Positions 1-8,099 of a stretch of 64,000 nt of DNA are shown here, in pieces. Each line of letters starts with the position of its first letter. Within the stretch, counting starts at the first letter, position 1. Made by a program: the position numbers and the translations under genes. Source of the DNA: Nocardiopsis alborubida (GTDB lineage: Bacteria > Actinomycetota > Actinomycetes > Streptosporangiales > Streptosporangiaceae); the NCBI RefSeq assembly GCF_012396365.1, contig NZ_JAAXPG010000002.1, forward strand, positions 1 to 64,000. Reading direction: 5' to 3'. The notes under the pieces were generated by a model. It saw only the letters and a program-made list of their open reading frames with translations, had not been told where the DNA came from and did no database searches.

Positions 1-303
1 CTCCGAACGCACCCGCTTGTAGTGGTTGTACACCGCCACCGACAACGCCTTCTTGGCCTGCTCCTGACCGATCACGTACGAGTCCAGGAACTCGTAGATC
101 TCCCGAGGCTTGGGCAGGGAATCCCAGTCGGCCTCCGAGGGGAGGACGCCCTCCTCCTCTTCCATGATCTCGTTGCACAGGCCGACGCACTCGTCACAGA
201 TACAGATGTGACCGGGCCCGGCGATGAGGCGGCGGACCTGGCTCTGGTCCTTGCCGCAGAACGAGCACTTGAGCAGGGGCCCACTGGCACCGGTGCGTGT
301 CAC
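1..303 (-). CDS. clpX: ATP-dependent Clp protease ATP-binding subunit ClpX, N-terminal part
   Basis: The minus strand reads a GTG start at 303 followed by the ClpX N-terminal C4 zinc-binding domain: CSFCGK near residues 12-17 and CDECVGLC near residues 39-46 supply the four cysteines. After it come the linker and the start of the AAA domain ([20 protein letters not shown]). The gene runs off the left edge, so only about 101 codons are visible. ClpX unfolds substrates for ClpP in the cytoplasm. The upstream intergenic stretch (304-614) is shared with the divergent MoxR operon. Confidence 0.95.
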   Translation of the reverse strand, partial: MTRTGASGPLLKCSFCGKDQSQVRRLIAGPGHICICDECVGLCNEIMEEEEGVLPSEADWDSLPKPREIYEFLDSYVIGQEQAKKALSVAVYNHYKRVRSE

Positions 304-485
304 TAGAAACGTTCTCCTCACACGGGCAGCGCCCGGGTGGTTCGGCGGGGTCGCCCCCCGAGGCCAGATGATCTCAACATCCGGATTCTCACGGTAGCTC
401 CTGCCGGGACGGGCCGCAAAGCAGGACCGCGTCGCATCCGCACCCGAAGGCGTGCCGCGGCCCTTCTCCCGCCACACCGCCCGCC

Positions 486-531
486 AGTCAACTTCGATTG
501 ACTTTTCCTCCGAGTCAACCTACGTTGACTC
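486..531 (+). promoter_or_regulatory. Promoter with two tandem TetR-type operators
   Basis: Two inverted repeats lie head to tail: AGTCAA-CTTCGA-TTGACT at 486-503 and GAGTCAAC-CTAC-GTTGACTC at 512-531 (8-bp perfect arms). Within them TTGACT (498-503) and TACGTT (521-526), 17 bp apart, form a plausible -35/-10 for the operon starting at 615. A bound dimer on either site would cover the promoter. The arm sequence and size suit a TetR-family repressor; the closest candidate is the gene at 3911-4993. The regulator assignment is inference. Confidence 0.6.
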
Positions 532-614
532 ATGGGGGCACGACCCTCCCTCACCGGCGGGACGCGCGCACCACGCGCCGCTCCGCCCTGCCCGCGCACC
601 CTCCGGAGGACCAG

Positions 615-1700
615 ATGACGTCCCGTTCCGCCGTCCGCACGGCACTCGCGCTCGCCGTCCGCGCCGACCTGCCCGTCCTGTTGTGGGGCGCGCCGGGGAC
701 CGGCAAGACCTCCGCGGTGACGGCGCTGGGCCGCGCGCTGGAGCTTCCCGTGGAGGTGGTGGTGGGCTCCATCCGCGAACCCAGTGACTTCTCCGGGCTG
801 CCCGTCGTCCGCGACGACGGCACCTGGTTCGCTCCCCCGCGCTGGGCCGAGCGCCTGTCCGCGCTGGGCTCGGGCCTGCTCTTCCTCGACGAGCTGACCA
901 CCGCGCCCCCTGCGGTCCAGGCGGCCATGCTGCGCGTGGTGCTCGAACGCGCCGTGGGAGACCTCACCCTGCCCGAGGGGGTGCGCGTGGTCGCCGCGGC
1001 CAATCCGCCCGGGCTGGCCGCCGACGGCTGGGAGCTGTCCGCACCCCTGGCCAACCGGCTCGTCCACCTGGACTGGGAGGTCAGCGCCGCCGACGTGGCC
1101 GATGGCTTCGTCCGCGGCTTCGCCTCCGGGCCGCACCGACCCGAGCCGCCGGGCCCCGCGCGCGTGGCCGCCGCCCGGGCGACCGTGGGCGCGTTCCTGC
1201 GGGTGCGCCCCGAACTCGTGCTCTCGGTCCCCGGCTCCCCCGAGCGCTCCGGTCGCGGCTGGCCGAGTCCGCGCAGCTGGGAGATGGCGGCGGTGGCCCT
1301 CGCGGCGGGCCGGGCCAACCCCGGCACGGAACAGGCCGTGGCCGCCCTGGTGGTCGGGGCGGTGGGCGAGGCCGCGGGTTTCGAGGCGCTCTCGTGGCTG
1401 CGCACCCTGGACCTGCCCTCCCCCGAGGAACTGCTCGCCGATCCCGCCACCGCGCTGCCCGACCGCGCGGACCGGCTGTACGCCCTGCTCGGCGCGCTGG
1501 CCGCGCACGTGGTCGCCGACGGGGGTGCCGAGGCCTGGGAGCGGTCCTGGGAGGTCGTGGCCCGGGTGGCGCGGACCGTCCCGGACGTGGCGGCGACCGC
1601 GGCGCGCACCCTGGCGGCCGGGCGGCCGGAGGGCGCGGCCACACCCCGGGCGCTGCTCGACCTGGCCCCGGTCCTGCGTTCGGCGGGGATGCTGCCGTGA
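615..1700 (+). CDS. MoxR-type AAA+ ATPase
   Basis: A 361-residue AAA+ ATPase. Walker A GAPGTGKT is at residues 25-32, Walker B LLFLDE ends at D92-E93, and a sensor-1-like AAANPP follows. MoxR-family ATPases act as chaperones that insert metals or assemble complexes together with VWA proteins, and a VWA gene follows here with a 4-nt overlap. The ATG at 615 was chosen because GGAGGA lies at 605-610; the open frame extends further upstream but without a ribosome site. The C-terminal half is Ala-rich helical and shows no further motif. The substrate is unknown. Confidence 0.85.
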   Translation: MTSRSAVRTALALAVRADLPVLLWGAPGTGKTSAVTALGRALELPVEVVVGSIREPSDFSGLPVVRDDGTWFAPPRWAERLSALGSGLLFLDELTTAPPAVQAAMLRVVLERAVGDLTLPEGVRVVAAANPPGLAADGWELSAPLANRLVHLDWEVSAADVADGFVRGFASGPHRPEPPGPARVAAARATVGAFLRVRPELVLSVPGSPERSGRGWPSPRSWEMAAVALAAGRANPGTEQAVAALVVGAVGEAAGFEALSWLRTLDLPSPEELLADPATALPDRADRLYALLGALAAHVVADGGAEAWERSWEVVARVARTVPDVAATAARTLAAGRPEGAATPRALLDLAPVLRSAGMLP

Positions 1701-3121
1701 GCGCGCGCGACCCGCGGGACCCGACCCTGGACCGGTTCGCGTCGGCACGGCTGTGGGCGGCCGCCCGCGCCCCGTACCTGGCGCACGCGCTGTTCGCGCT
1801 CACCCCGGTCGTCCTGGAGCCGCGCCTGGACGAGGAGACCGGTGAGCCGGTGGCCGACCCGGACCTTCGGGCGCTGCCCGCCGACACCCGGTGGAACGTC
1901 CACCTGGACCCCGGCACGGTGGCCACGGCCCCGGTGGAGGAGCTGGGCTGGTGGCTGCTGCACGGGATCGGACACCTGGTCCGCCGCCACGCGGACCGGT
2001 CCCCGGCCGCCGCTGGATCCGCACCGGGGTCCGCGCCGGGTCCGGGCCCCGGTCAGGCGGCCGGCGGGGACGGGGGCTCCGAGCGGGAAGCGCGCCTGTG
2101 GAACCGGGCCGCGGACGCCGAGGTCAACGACGACCTGGAGGCCGACGGGCTACCCGTCCCGGACGGGGTGCTCTCTCCGCGCGCGCTGGGCCTGCCGGAG
2201 GGGCGGTTGGCCGAGGAGTACGTGTCGCTGATCGAGGTGCTGGAGGAGGCCCACTCCCGGGGCGGGCGGGGCGTCGCCGACCCGGTGGACTGCGGCGGCG
2301 CCGTCCACGGGACGCTGGGGCGGCTGGCGTCGGCGGGGGGCTCCAGCGGCCTGGACCCCCTGGAACGGGACCTGCTGGAGCTGACGCTGGCCAGGGAGAT
2401 CACGGCCCGGGCCGCCGCGCGGACCGGGGTTCCGGGCGGGTGGCTGCGGTGGGCGCGGGAGCGGCTGCGTCCGTCGGTGGACTGGCGGGCCCGGCTGGGC
2501 TCGGTCGTGCGGCGGGGCGCGCACCGGGCGGCGGGCCGGACGGACTTCTCCTACCGGCGCCCCTCGCGCCGCCCCGGACCGCGGCTGCCCGGCGGGACGG
2601 CGGTACTGCCGTCGATGGTCGCCCCGGCTCCGGAGGTGGCCGTGGTGGTGGACACCTCCGGCAGTGTCCCGGATCCGGTGCTGGAGGTGTTCCTGACCGA
2701 GGCAGCCGCCGTGCTCGCCCGGGTCTGCGGCCCCGGCCAACGGATGCGGGTGGTCTGCTGCGACCTGCGCGCCCACCCCGTGCAGACGGTGCGCCGGGCA
2801 CGGGAGATCCGGCTGGTCGGGGGCGGGGGCACCGATCTGCGTGAGGGGATCGCGGCGGCGGTGGCGACGCGTCCCCGTCCTGACCTGCTGCTGGTGCTCA
2901 CCGACGGACACACCCCCTGGCCGGGCGAGCGCCCGCCGGTGCCGGTCGCGGTCGGGTTGGTCGGCGGCCCGGCCGGGCCGCCGCCACCGCCGGAGTGGGC
3001 CCACGTGGTGCCCCTGCCCGCCGACCCGCGACACGAAGGAACGGTTGCCGGTGTCCACGGCACGGCGCCGCCCACGAACCCGGGCCCCGGCGGGGGCCCT
3101 GACGAACGGAGGAGACCATGA
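1697..3121 (+). CDS. VWA-like domain protein (DUF2201-type), MoxR partner
   Basis: About 474 residues from a GTG at 1697 that overlaps the stop of the ATPase gene. The N-terminal half resembles the putative metallopeptidase domain found in DUF2201 proteins, with HGIGHLVRRH near residue 94 and a downstream NDDLE. The C-terminal half is a VWA-like fold with a MIDAS DTSGS at 319-323, a conserved Thr near 379 in GGGGTDL, and LTDGH. This pairing with MoxR is a known chaperone module. The last 30 residues are Gly/Pro-rich and disordered-looking. It ends in ATGA, which starts the next gene. Confidence 0.75.
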   Translation: MSARDPRDPTLDRFASARLWAAARAPYLAHALFALTPVVLEPRLDEETGEPVADPDLRALPADTRWNVHLDPGTVATAPVEELGWWLLHGIGHLVRRHADRSPAAAGSAPGSAPGPGPGQAAGGDGGSEREARLWNRAADAEVNDDLEADGLPVPDGVLSPRALGLPEGRLAEEYVSLIEVLEEAHSRGGRGVADPVDCGGAVHGTLGRLASAGGSSGLDPLERDLLELTLAREITARAAARTGVPGGWLRWARERLRPSVDWRARLGSVVRRGAHRAAGRTDFSYRRPSRRPGPRLPGGTAVLPSMVAPAPEVAVVVDTSGSVPDPVLEVFLTEAAAVLARVCGPGQRMRVVCCDLRAHPVQTVRRAREIRLVGGGGTDLREGIAAAVATRPRPDLLLVLTDGHTPWPGERPPVPVAVGLVGGPAGPPPPPEWAHVVPLPADPRHEGTVAGVHGTAPPTNPGPGGGPDERRRP

Positions 3122-3888
3122 ACGTCGCGTTCGACGACCACGAGCCCGGACCCGAGGACCTGCACCTGTGGACCGCACGCGGTTTCACCGTGGCGGACGC
3201 CCGGCGATGGATCGACGCCGGGTTCGTGCTGGACACCGCCGAGCGCTGGCGCGGCAGCGGCGTGTACCGGCCCGGCCCCGCCCTGGAGTGGCGCTCGGCC
3301 GGGATGACCCCCTACACGGTCCGCCCCATGCTCCGCGCGGGGATGACCCCGAAGGACGCCGTGCGCTGGCACGAGTTGGGCTACTCCCCCGCCGATGCGG
3401 CCGAACGGCACCTGGCGGGCGAGCGTCCCCGGCCCCGGCGGCTGTTGGGTGCCCTGTTGCCGGTGCGGCGCGCCCCCGGCCTGGACCTGAGCGAGGGACA
3501 GGCCCAGACCATGGACGCCCTGCTGTCGGCGGGGGTGCCCGCGGCGACCGCGCGCGCCTACCTGGACACGGGCTGGGACGGGACCGACGCCGTGCCGTGG
3601 GCCCGCGCGGGGGTGGACCCCGCGCAGGCCCGGGTGTACCGGGCGATCGGGTTCTCCCCCCGGGAGGGCGCGGCGCTGGCCGGGGACGGCCGCGACGCGT
3701 TGGCGCTCATGTGCGAGTGGTGGGACGCGGGCGTGCCCCGCGGGGAGGTCGCGGCCTGGGCGGTGGCGGGGTTCGGCTCGGCCGAGGCGGCGCGCGCCCG
3801 CGCGGAGGGTGCGGACCCGGAGGGTGCGCGGGTGCTGCGCGCCCTGGGCGGTCGGCCCCCGGCACCGGAGGAGGAGCCCGACCGGTGA
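3118..3888 (+). CDS. Unknown helical repeat protein in MoxR-VWA operon
   Basis: A 256-residue protein translationally coupled to the VWA gene by ATGA overlap. It is built from degenerate repeats of about 14-18 residues, each with a Trp or Tyr, a Gly followed by F/M, then T/S-P/V and A..W (for example WTARGFTVADARRWIDAGF, then WRSAGMTPYTVRPML). I count at least ten such units spread over the length. No catalytic motif, signal peptide or membrane segment is seen. The repeat pattern suggests a helical scaffold that may present substrate to the MoxR-VWA pair. The function is unknown. Confidence 0.6.
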   Translation: MNVAFDDHEPGPEDLHLWTARGFTVADARRWIDAGFVLDTAERWRGSGVYRPGPALEWRSAGMTPYTVRPMLRAGMTPKDAVRWHELGYSPADAAERHLAGERPRPRRLLGALLPVRRAPGLDLSEGQAQTMDALLSAGVPAATARAYLDTGWDGTDAVPWARAGVDPAQARVYRAIGFSPREGAALAGDGRDALALMCEWWDAGVPRGEVAAWAVAGFGSAEAARARAEGADPEGARVLRALGGRPPAPEEEPDR

Positions 3889-3910
3889 CGGGGCCTCCTG
3901 ACCCGGCCGT

Positions 3911-4993
3911 CTACCGGCAGCCCGCCTTCGCGCCGAGGCCCGCGGCGACGGCGTGACCCGCTCCGCGGGCGTCGGAACGGGCGGTGATCCGGCCGTCGGC
4001 GACGCGGACGGCGGTCTCGGTGGCGTCGCCGACCACGGGCACGCCCGCCGCGGCGGCGATCTCACCGGAGGCGTCGAACACCACACGCAGGCGCGGCCAG
4101 GCCCGCTCGGGGAAGGCCTGGCGCAGACAGCCGCACAGGTCGGCCACGGCCAGCCGCGCGAGCGGGGTCAGCTCGTCCGGGTCCTCGGTGACCACCACGG
4201 CGGTCACCGAGGACCCCGCGGGCGCGGAGCGCAGCGCCTCCTCCGCGGCTTCGAGGCGGTGCGTGCCCAGGACCGCCACGACCCCGTCCTCGGCCAGGGA
4301 CACGGCGCGCCTGCGGACCGCGTCGAAGGCCTCCGGCGGCGACCACTCCTCGTCGGCGGGCAGGGCCTGGCGCACGTGCGCCAGGTGGGGCGGTGGCCAG
4401 GAGTCCTCCAGGTCCAGGTCGGCCAGGCTCTCGCAGGCGCGCACCACCGTGAAGGGGTCCGCGAAGCCGGGAGCGACCCCGGCCAGTTGGCCGGTCCCGT
4501 ACAGGGTGGTGAGCACGGTCCCGGCCACCCGCACCCGGCGCCGGCCGGGGTCGGACGGGGGTTCCAGCGCCTCCAGGGACAGGCCGAGCAGGAGCGCGTT
4601 CAACCGCATGAGCTGGGCGAAGGCGGCCCGGACCGGTTCGTCGGAGAGGACCTCGGGTGGAAGCGCCGTCCCGGTCAGCGGGGACTCGCCGGTGGTGGGG
4701 AGCCGGGAGGCCCAGGCGCGGGCGAGCGCGCCCAGCGCCGTGCGGGCGGTGTGCCCGGGTTCGGGACGGGCGGCCTGGGCGGAGCGCTCGGCGGCGTCGG
4801 CCAGCACCGACAGGTACAGGGCGCGTTTGCCGGGGAAGTTGGAGTAGACCGCGCCCCGGGTGAGGTCGACCCGTTCGGCGATACGGTCGACCTTGGCGTC
4901 GCGGAAGCCGTACTCGGCGAACTCCTCCCCGGCCGCGGACAGCACGCGCGCCCGGTTGCGGGCCTGGCGTTGCGCCCTGGTGAGCCGGACCAT
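3911..4993 (-). CDS. Long TetR/AcrR-family regulator with extra C-terminal domain
   Basis: A 360-residue protein from ATG at 4993, with GAGGGGAA as ribosome site. Residues 1-60 form the TetR helix-turn-helix (RAQRQARNRARVLSAAGEEF, then VDRIAERVDLTRGAVYSNFPGK). Most TetR proteins are about 200 residues. This one carries about 150 more, whose pattern (VTAVVVTEDPDEL, ADLCGCLRQAF, RLRVVFDASGEIAAAAGV) looks like a thioredoxin/peroxiredoxin-like fold. It is convergent with the MoxR operon and is a candidate for binding the tandem operators at 486-531. The ligand is unknown. Confidence 0.8.
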   Translation of the reverse strand: MVRLTRAQRQARNRARVLSAAGEEFAEYGFRDAKVDRIAERVDLTRGAVYSNFPGKRALYLSVLADAAERSAQAARPEPGHTARTALGALARAWASRLPTTGESPLTGTALPPEVLSDEPVRAAFAQLMRLNALLLGLSLEALEPPSDPGRRRVRVAGTVLTTLYGTGQLAGVAPGFADPFTVVRACESLADLDLEDSWPPPHLAHVRQALPADEEWSPPEAFDAVRRRAVSLAEDGVVAVLGTHRLEAAEEALRSAPAGSSVTAVVVTEDPDELTPLARLAVADLCGCLRQAFPERAWPRLRVVFDASGEIAAAAGVPVVGDATETAVRVADGRITARSDARGAGHAVAAGLGAKAGCR

Positions 4994-5185
4994 CGTGTTC
5001 CCCTCGCTTCGGCGTCCACCCATCCTACGGCGGGATGCCCCGGGCACCCGGGTACCGGGGAAATCCCGATGCCCCGGGCATCCGAACGCGGGCTGGGGCC
5101 GCCTCCGCGACCGGGCCGCCGCCGGGGACCGGGCCGCCACGGCTGGCCGGGTTCCGGAGAAGGACCCCCGGCAGGGCGCCGCAGG

Positions 5186-5704
5186 TCAGAAGCGCTCCTC
5201 CAGCCACCGCGCGCGCCGCATCAGGTGGCGGGCGTCGGCGAGGGCGTGGTGCAGTCCCGACTTCTGGGGCGGAAGCCTCGGGTCCCCGAGCCGGACCGCC
5301 TCCTGTTTGAGGTCGTGGGTGAGGAAGGGCACCTCGCGCGGCATCTCCCTGGGCGTTCCCCACAGCTGGCACAGCAGCACGTGGTCGTAGGAGCCGTGCC
5401 ACGCCCACAGCTGCGGTTCGGGGGTGGCGCGGAGGAACTCGTGCACCATGCGCGCGATCTCCCCGCGGGTGCGCACGTGCGGGTGGCCGGTGTCCAGGAC
5501 GGAGCCCTCCGGTCCGCCGCGCAGCGGCAGCTGCGGCCAGACGTGCTCGGACAGCCACGGGTGCGAGCGAACGAGGTCCTCGTCGAACTCGGAGCTGACC
5601 GCGTACAGCTCGCGGCCGTCCTCGGCCACCATGCCGATACTGACCAGGACCAGCGGGTGCTCCGGCCCCCGCTCGACGAACTCGGTGTCGTAGTACACGC
5701 GCAT
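5186..5704 (-). CDS. 3'-5' exoribonuclease, RNase AS (Rv2179c family)
   Basis: The 172-residue product begins MRVYYDTEF, with D6 and E8 as the first metal-binding pair of the DEDDh exonuclease family. LWAWHGSYDHVLLCQLWG near residues 97-114 matches the second acidic motif, and HALADARH near the C-terminus gives the H and final D. This composition and length match mycobacterial RNase AS, which trims adenylated RNA ends. The ATG at 5704 was chosen over an upstream in-frame start because the family begins at this Met. Confidence 0.88.
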   Translation of the reverse strand: MRVYYDTEFVERGPEHPLVLVSIGMVAEDGRELYAVSSEFDEDLVRSHPWLSEHVWPQLPLRGGPEGSVLDTGHPHVRTRGEIARMVHEFLRATPEPQLWAWHGSYDHVLLCQLWGTPREMPREVPFLTHDLKQEAVRLGDPRLPPQKSGLHHALADARHLMRRARWLEERF

Positions 5705-6135
5705 GCGCGCTCCCCTCCGGGCGGCCGGACGGGCGGGTGCGCCCGCGCCGCGTGGAGTCCGGCCCGTCGGACACGGTCGCACACGCGCGGGCTCCGCGTC
5801 AGCCGGTTTCCCGCCTCCGTTCGGCGGCCCGACCGCTCGGGGAGCAGGTCCACCTGTCGCGCGCCGAGTACGAGTTACCTCGCCGCCTCACGGACAACAC
5901 GGGCCGGATGCTCTCCGGGAGCAGGTCATCGGCCACGTGCGGTGCCCGGACCGCAACGGCGGCTCCCATATCGTCGCTACCTGCCGCACACGCCCAACGT
6001 GCTGGGGCCCAACGCCGTCCACACGCCCCCGGAGGGCTTCGGTTACACCAGGCGGGACCACCCCGGGGAGGCGACCGCGGCGCACGGCCGGAGACGGCCC
6101 GCCGGGCACCGCGGCACGACGCGCCCGGTTACGGT
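5705..6135. other. Intergenic region without recognised gene
   Basis: This 431-bp stretch lies between the RNase AS start and the end of the next minus-strand gene. Frames here are short or show no codon structure. I see no tRNA, clear terminator or palindrome. It must hold the RNase AS promoter, but no convincing -35/-10 stands out. Confidence 0.4.
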
Positions 6136-7809
6136 TCACACCGGTGGCGTCCAACCGAGCCTGCGACGCAGCCAGGCGGGGGTGTCCTCCACCTCGCGGG
6201 GGAAGTGGAGGGCGTCCAGGGCGTAGCTGAGATCTCCCGGAGCGAGGCCGAAGGCGGGCTCGGTGTCGTAGTCGTAACGGACCCGGAACCGACCGGGCCG
6301 CTCAATGACGTACTCAAGGCCGAACCACGTGCCCTTGCCCGAAACGTACATGCCCTCCCGCAACCCGGACAGGATGTGGCGCAGCCGGGAAGGGGTGCGC
6401 AGTGGTGTCTGCGCGCCGGACCCGTCGACCTCCCGCAGGTCCAGGCTCGTGTACGAGACCAGGGACCAGCAGGACAGACGGATCTCGTGCCAGTCCTCAC
6501 CCGCGGCCCTCAGGATCTCCTGGCCGGCTTCGACCAGGAGGTCCTGCTGCTCTTCCCGGGACATCGGGGTCAGGGTGACGCTCGGTGCCCCGCCCGGTTC
6601 CACGGCGGGCACGAGCCCGCACATGCGGGTCTCCTCCGAGGCCAGACGGGACCAGTCCGGACGCCAGCGCGGTTCACGCCCGTCCAACTCCTCCATGACC
6701 GACCGGGCCCAGACACGTCCGTCCATCGGATCGCGCGGAGCATGCCAGTGCGGCCAGTGGTCGTAGGCGCGTTCGACCTCGACCGCCCCGGCCGTGACGA
6801 CCATCCTGAGAAAGAACCACCGACCGTGTTCGGGGTGGGCCTCGGCCTCACGAAGGGCGCGTAGCAAGGACCCCGCCTCCACGCCCCCGAAGACCGTCTC
6901 TCCCGACTCCTTGGTGATCCTCCACCCCCCGGTAACGCCGTAGGTGAGCGTGGTGCTCGTTCCCGCGTCGAGGGCGTTGGCCCGGATCCAGTCCGCGACG
7001 TCGTCCAGGGCACCGCTCGGCGCGGGGGTCGGGCGCTCCGCCTCCCGCCCTCGACGCATCGCGTCGCCGACCAGCAGTCCCCACTCGGGTTCGCCAAGGC
7101 TTGCCGGTCGGGACCTCTCGGGCCTGCTCCGCCCCGCCCGCATCGTGGGGCGCTCCGTCCCGGGCAGCAGTCCGCCGTCCCGGGCGGTCGCCAGTACGGC
7201 CCCCGCGTCGGGTTCCGTGGTCCCGGTGAGGTCGAGGAGCGCCTCCACCCGGGTCTTGTCGAGGCTGCCGGACTCCGCGTCGAGCACCACGCGCCGGGCC
7301 GTCTCCCTCGCCGCGGCCCGGAGCTCCCCATGCGGACGTCGGCCGGGCAGGAGGCAGTCCAGCATCTGCTCCACCGTGCCGTCGAGGGAGGACGTCTTGG
7401 ACAGGACCGCTTCCAGCCCGTCATCCTCCAGGTCGTCGGGGTAGGGCGTGCGCGCCCACGCACCGTCCCACCAGTAGACGAACGCGACGCACTCGGCGGC
7501 CTCCAGCTCTGCGATCCAGGTCCAGGGCAGCCACACGGGGGCGTCCTGGAGAAGGTCGAAGGGGCGCGACACGTAGTCGAGGGTCTCGCTGAACTCGTGG
7601 TCATAGCCGACCAGGACGGCCCGGTCCCCCTCGACCCACGCCAGGCGCCAGGTGTTCCCGCCCCCGTCGTCGTAGAGCAGGGACTGGCCCTCGAACGACA
7701 GGAGGCCACTACGCCGGGAGACGCCCAGAGCGGCCAGGGCCGCGCCGCGGGCCCACAGCACATGGGGAGGGGGAAGGTCGTCGGGGCGTCCGGGCCGGTG
7801 GAACTTCAC
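6136..7809 (-). CDS. YezG-like (DUF600-type) domain protein, possibly duplicated
   Basis: A 557-residue soluble protein. The C-terminal ~150 residues (WHEIRLSCWSLVSYTSLDL, then GLREGMYVSGKGTWFGLEYV, RFRVRYDYDTEPAF, HFPREVEDTPAWL) resemble YezG-like immunity-type domains that occur in actinobacterial polymorphic toxin loci. A middle segment (RWFFLRMVVTAGAVEVERAYDHWPHW) resembles the second half of the same domain, so two copies may be present. The N-terminal 200 residues have no recognised motif. No toxin gene is adjacent. The family call comes from pattern memory and is tentative. Confidence 0.5.
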   Translation of the reverse strand: MKFHRPGRPDDLPPPHVLWARGAALAALGVSRRSGLLSFEGQSLLYDDGGGNTWRLAWVEGDRAVLVGYDHEFSETLDYVSRPFDLLQDAPVWLPWTWIAELEAAECVAFVYWWDGAWARTPYPDDLEDDGLEAVLSKTSSLDGTVEQMLDCLLPGRRPHGELRAAARETARRVVLDAESGSLDKTRVEALLDLTGTTEPDAGAVLATARDGGLLPGTERPTMRAGRSRPERSRPASLGEPEWGLLVGDAMRRGREAERPTPAPSGALDDVADWIRANALDAGTSTTLTYGVTGGWRITKESGETVFGGVEAGSLLRALREAEAHPEHGRWFFLRMVVTAGAVEVERAYDHWPHWHAPRDPMDGRVWARSVMEELDGREPRWRPDWSRLASEETRMCGLVPAVEPGGAPSVTLTPMSREEQQDLLVEAGQEILRAAGEDWHEIRLSCWSLVSYTSLDLREVDGSGAQTPLRTPSRLRHILSGLREGMYVSGKGTWFGLEYVIERPGRFRVRYDYDTEPAFGLAPGDLSYALDALHFPREVEDTPAWLRRRLGWTPPV

Positions 7810-8013
7810 GAGGGCTCTTCCTGGCGGAGTCGTCTCTGGGAAGAGGCGGGGCGGCCTCTCCCCAGGAGGCTACGGTGCCCCTCGGACGCGTCCGGGCGAG
7901 GGGGCCGCGCCGAGGAGCCCGCGTCCGGACAGCGCACCGAGGCCGTTCCGAAACGGAGCGGTCCGCGACCGAGGCGGCACCAGCGGCCCGTTTGCGGCGT
8001 CGACACCGGAAAC

Positions 8014-8048
8014 GGCCGGTCCGTCCGAACGAATCGGGCGGACCGGCC
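8014..8048 (-). terminator. Terminator-like hairpin downstream of pectate lyase
   Basis: GGCCGGTCCG (8014-8023) pairs perfectly with CGGACCGGCC (8039-8048). The hairpin starts about 50 nt after the pectate lyase stop. There is no T run, as is common in high-GC actinobacteria. Confidence 0.5.
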
Positions 8049-8099
8049 TGTGTCCGGTCGGCTCAGGTGCTCTCGGCCGGACCGGTTACGGGTCGGCGG

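Noticed and set aside
318..1990. Long minus-strand open frames opposite the MoxR gene
   Set aside because: They are Arg/Gly/Pro-rich shadows of the plus-strand coding sequence, caused by very high GC, and show no natural protein pattern.
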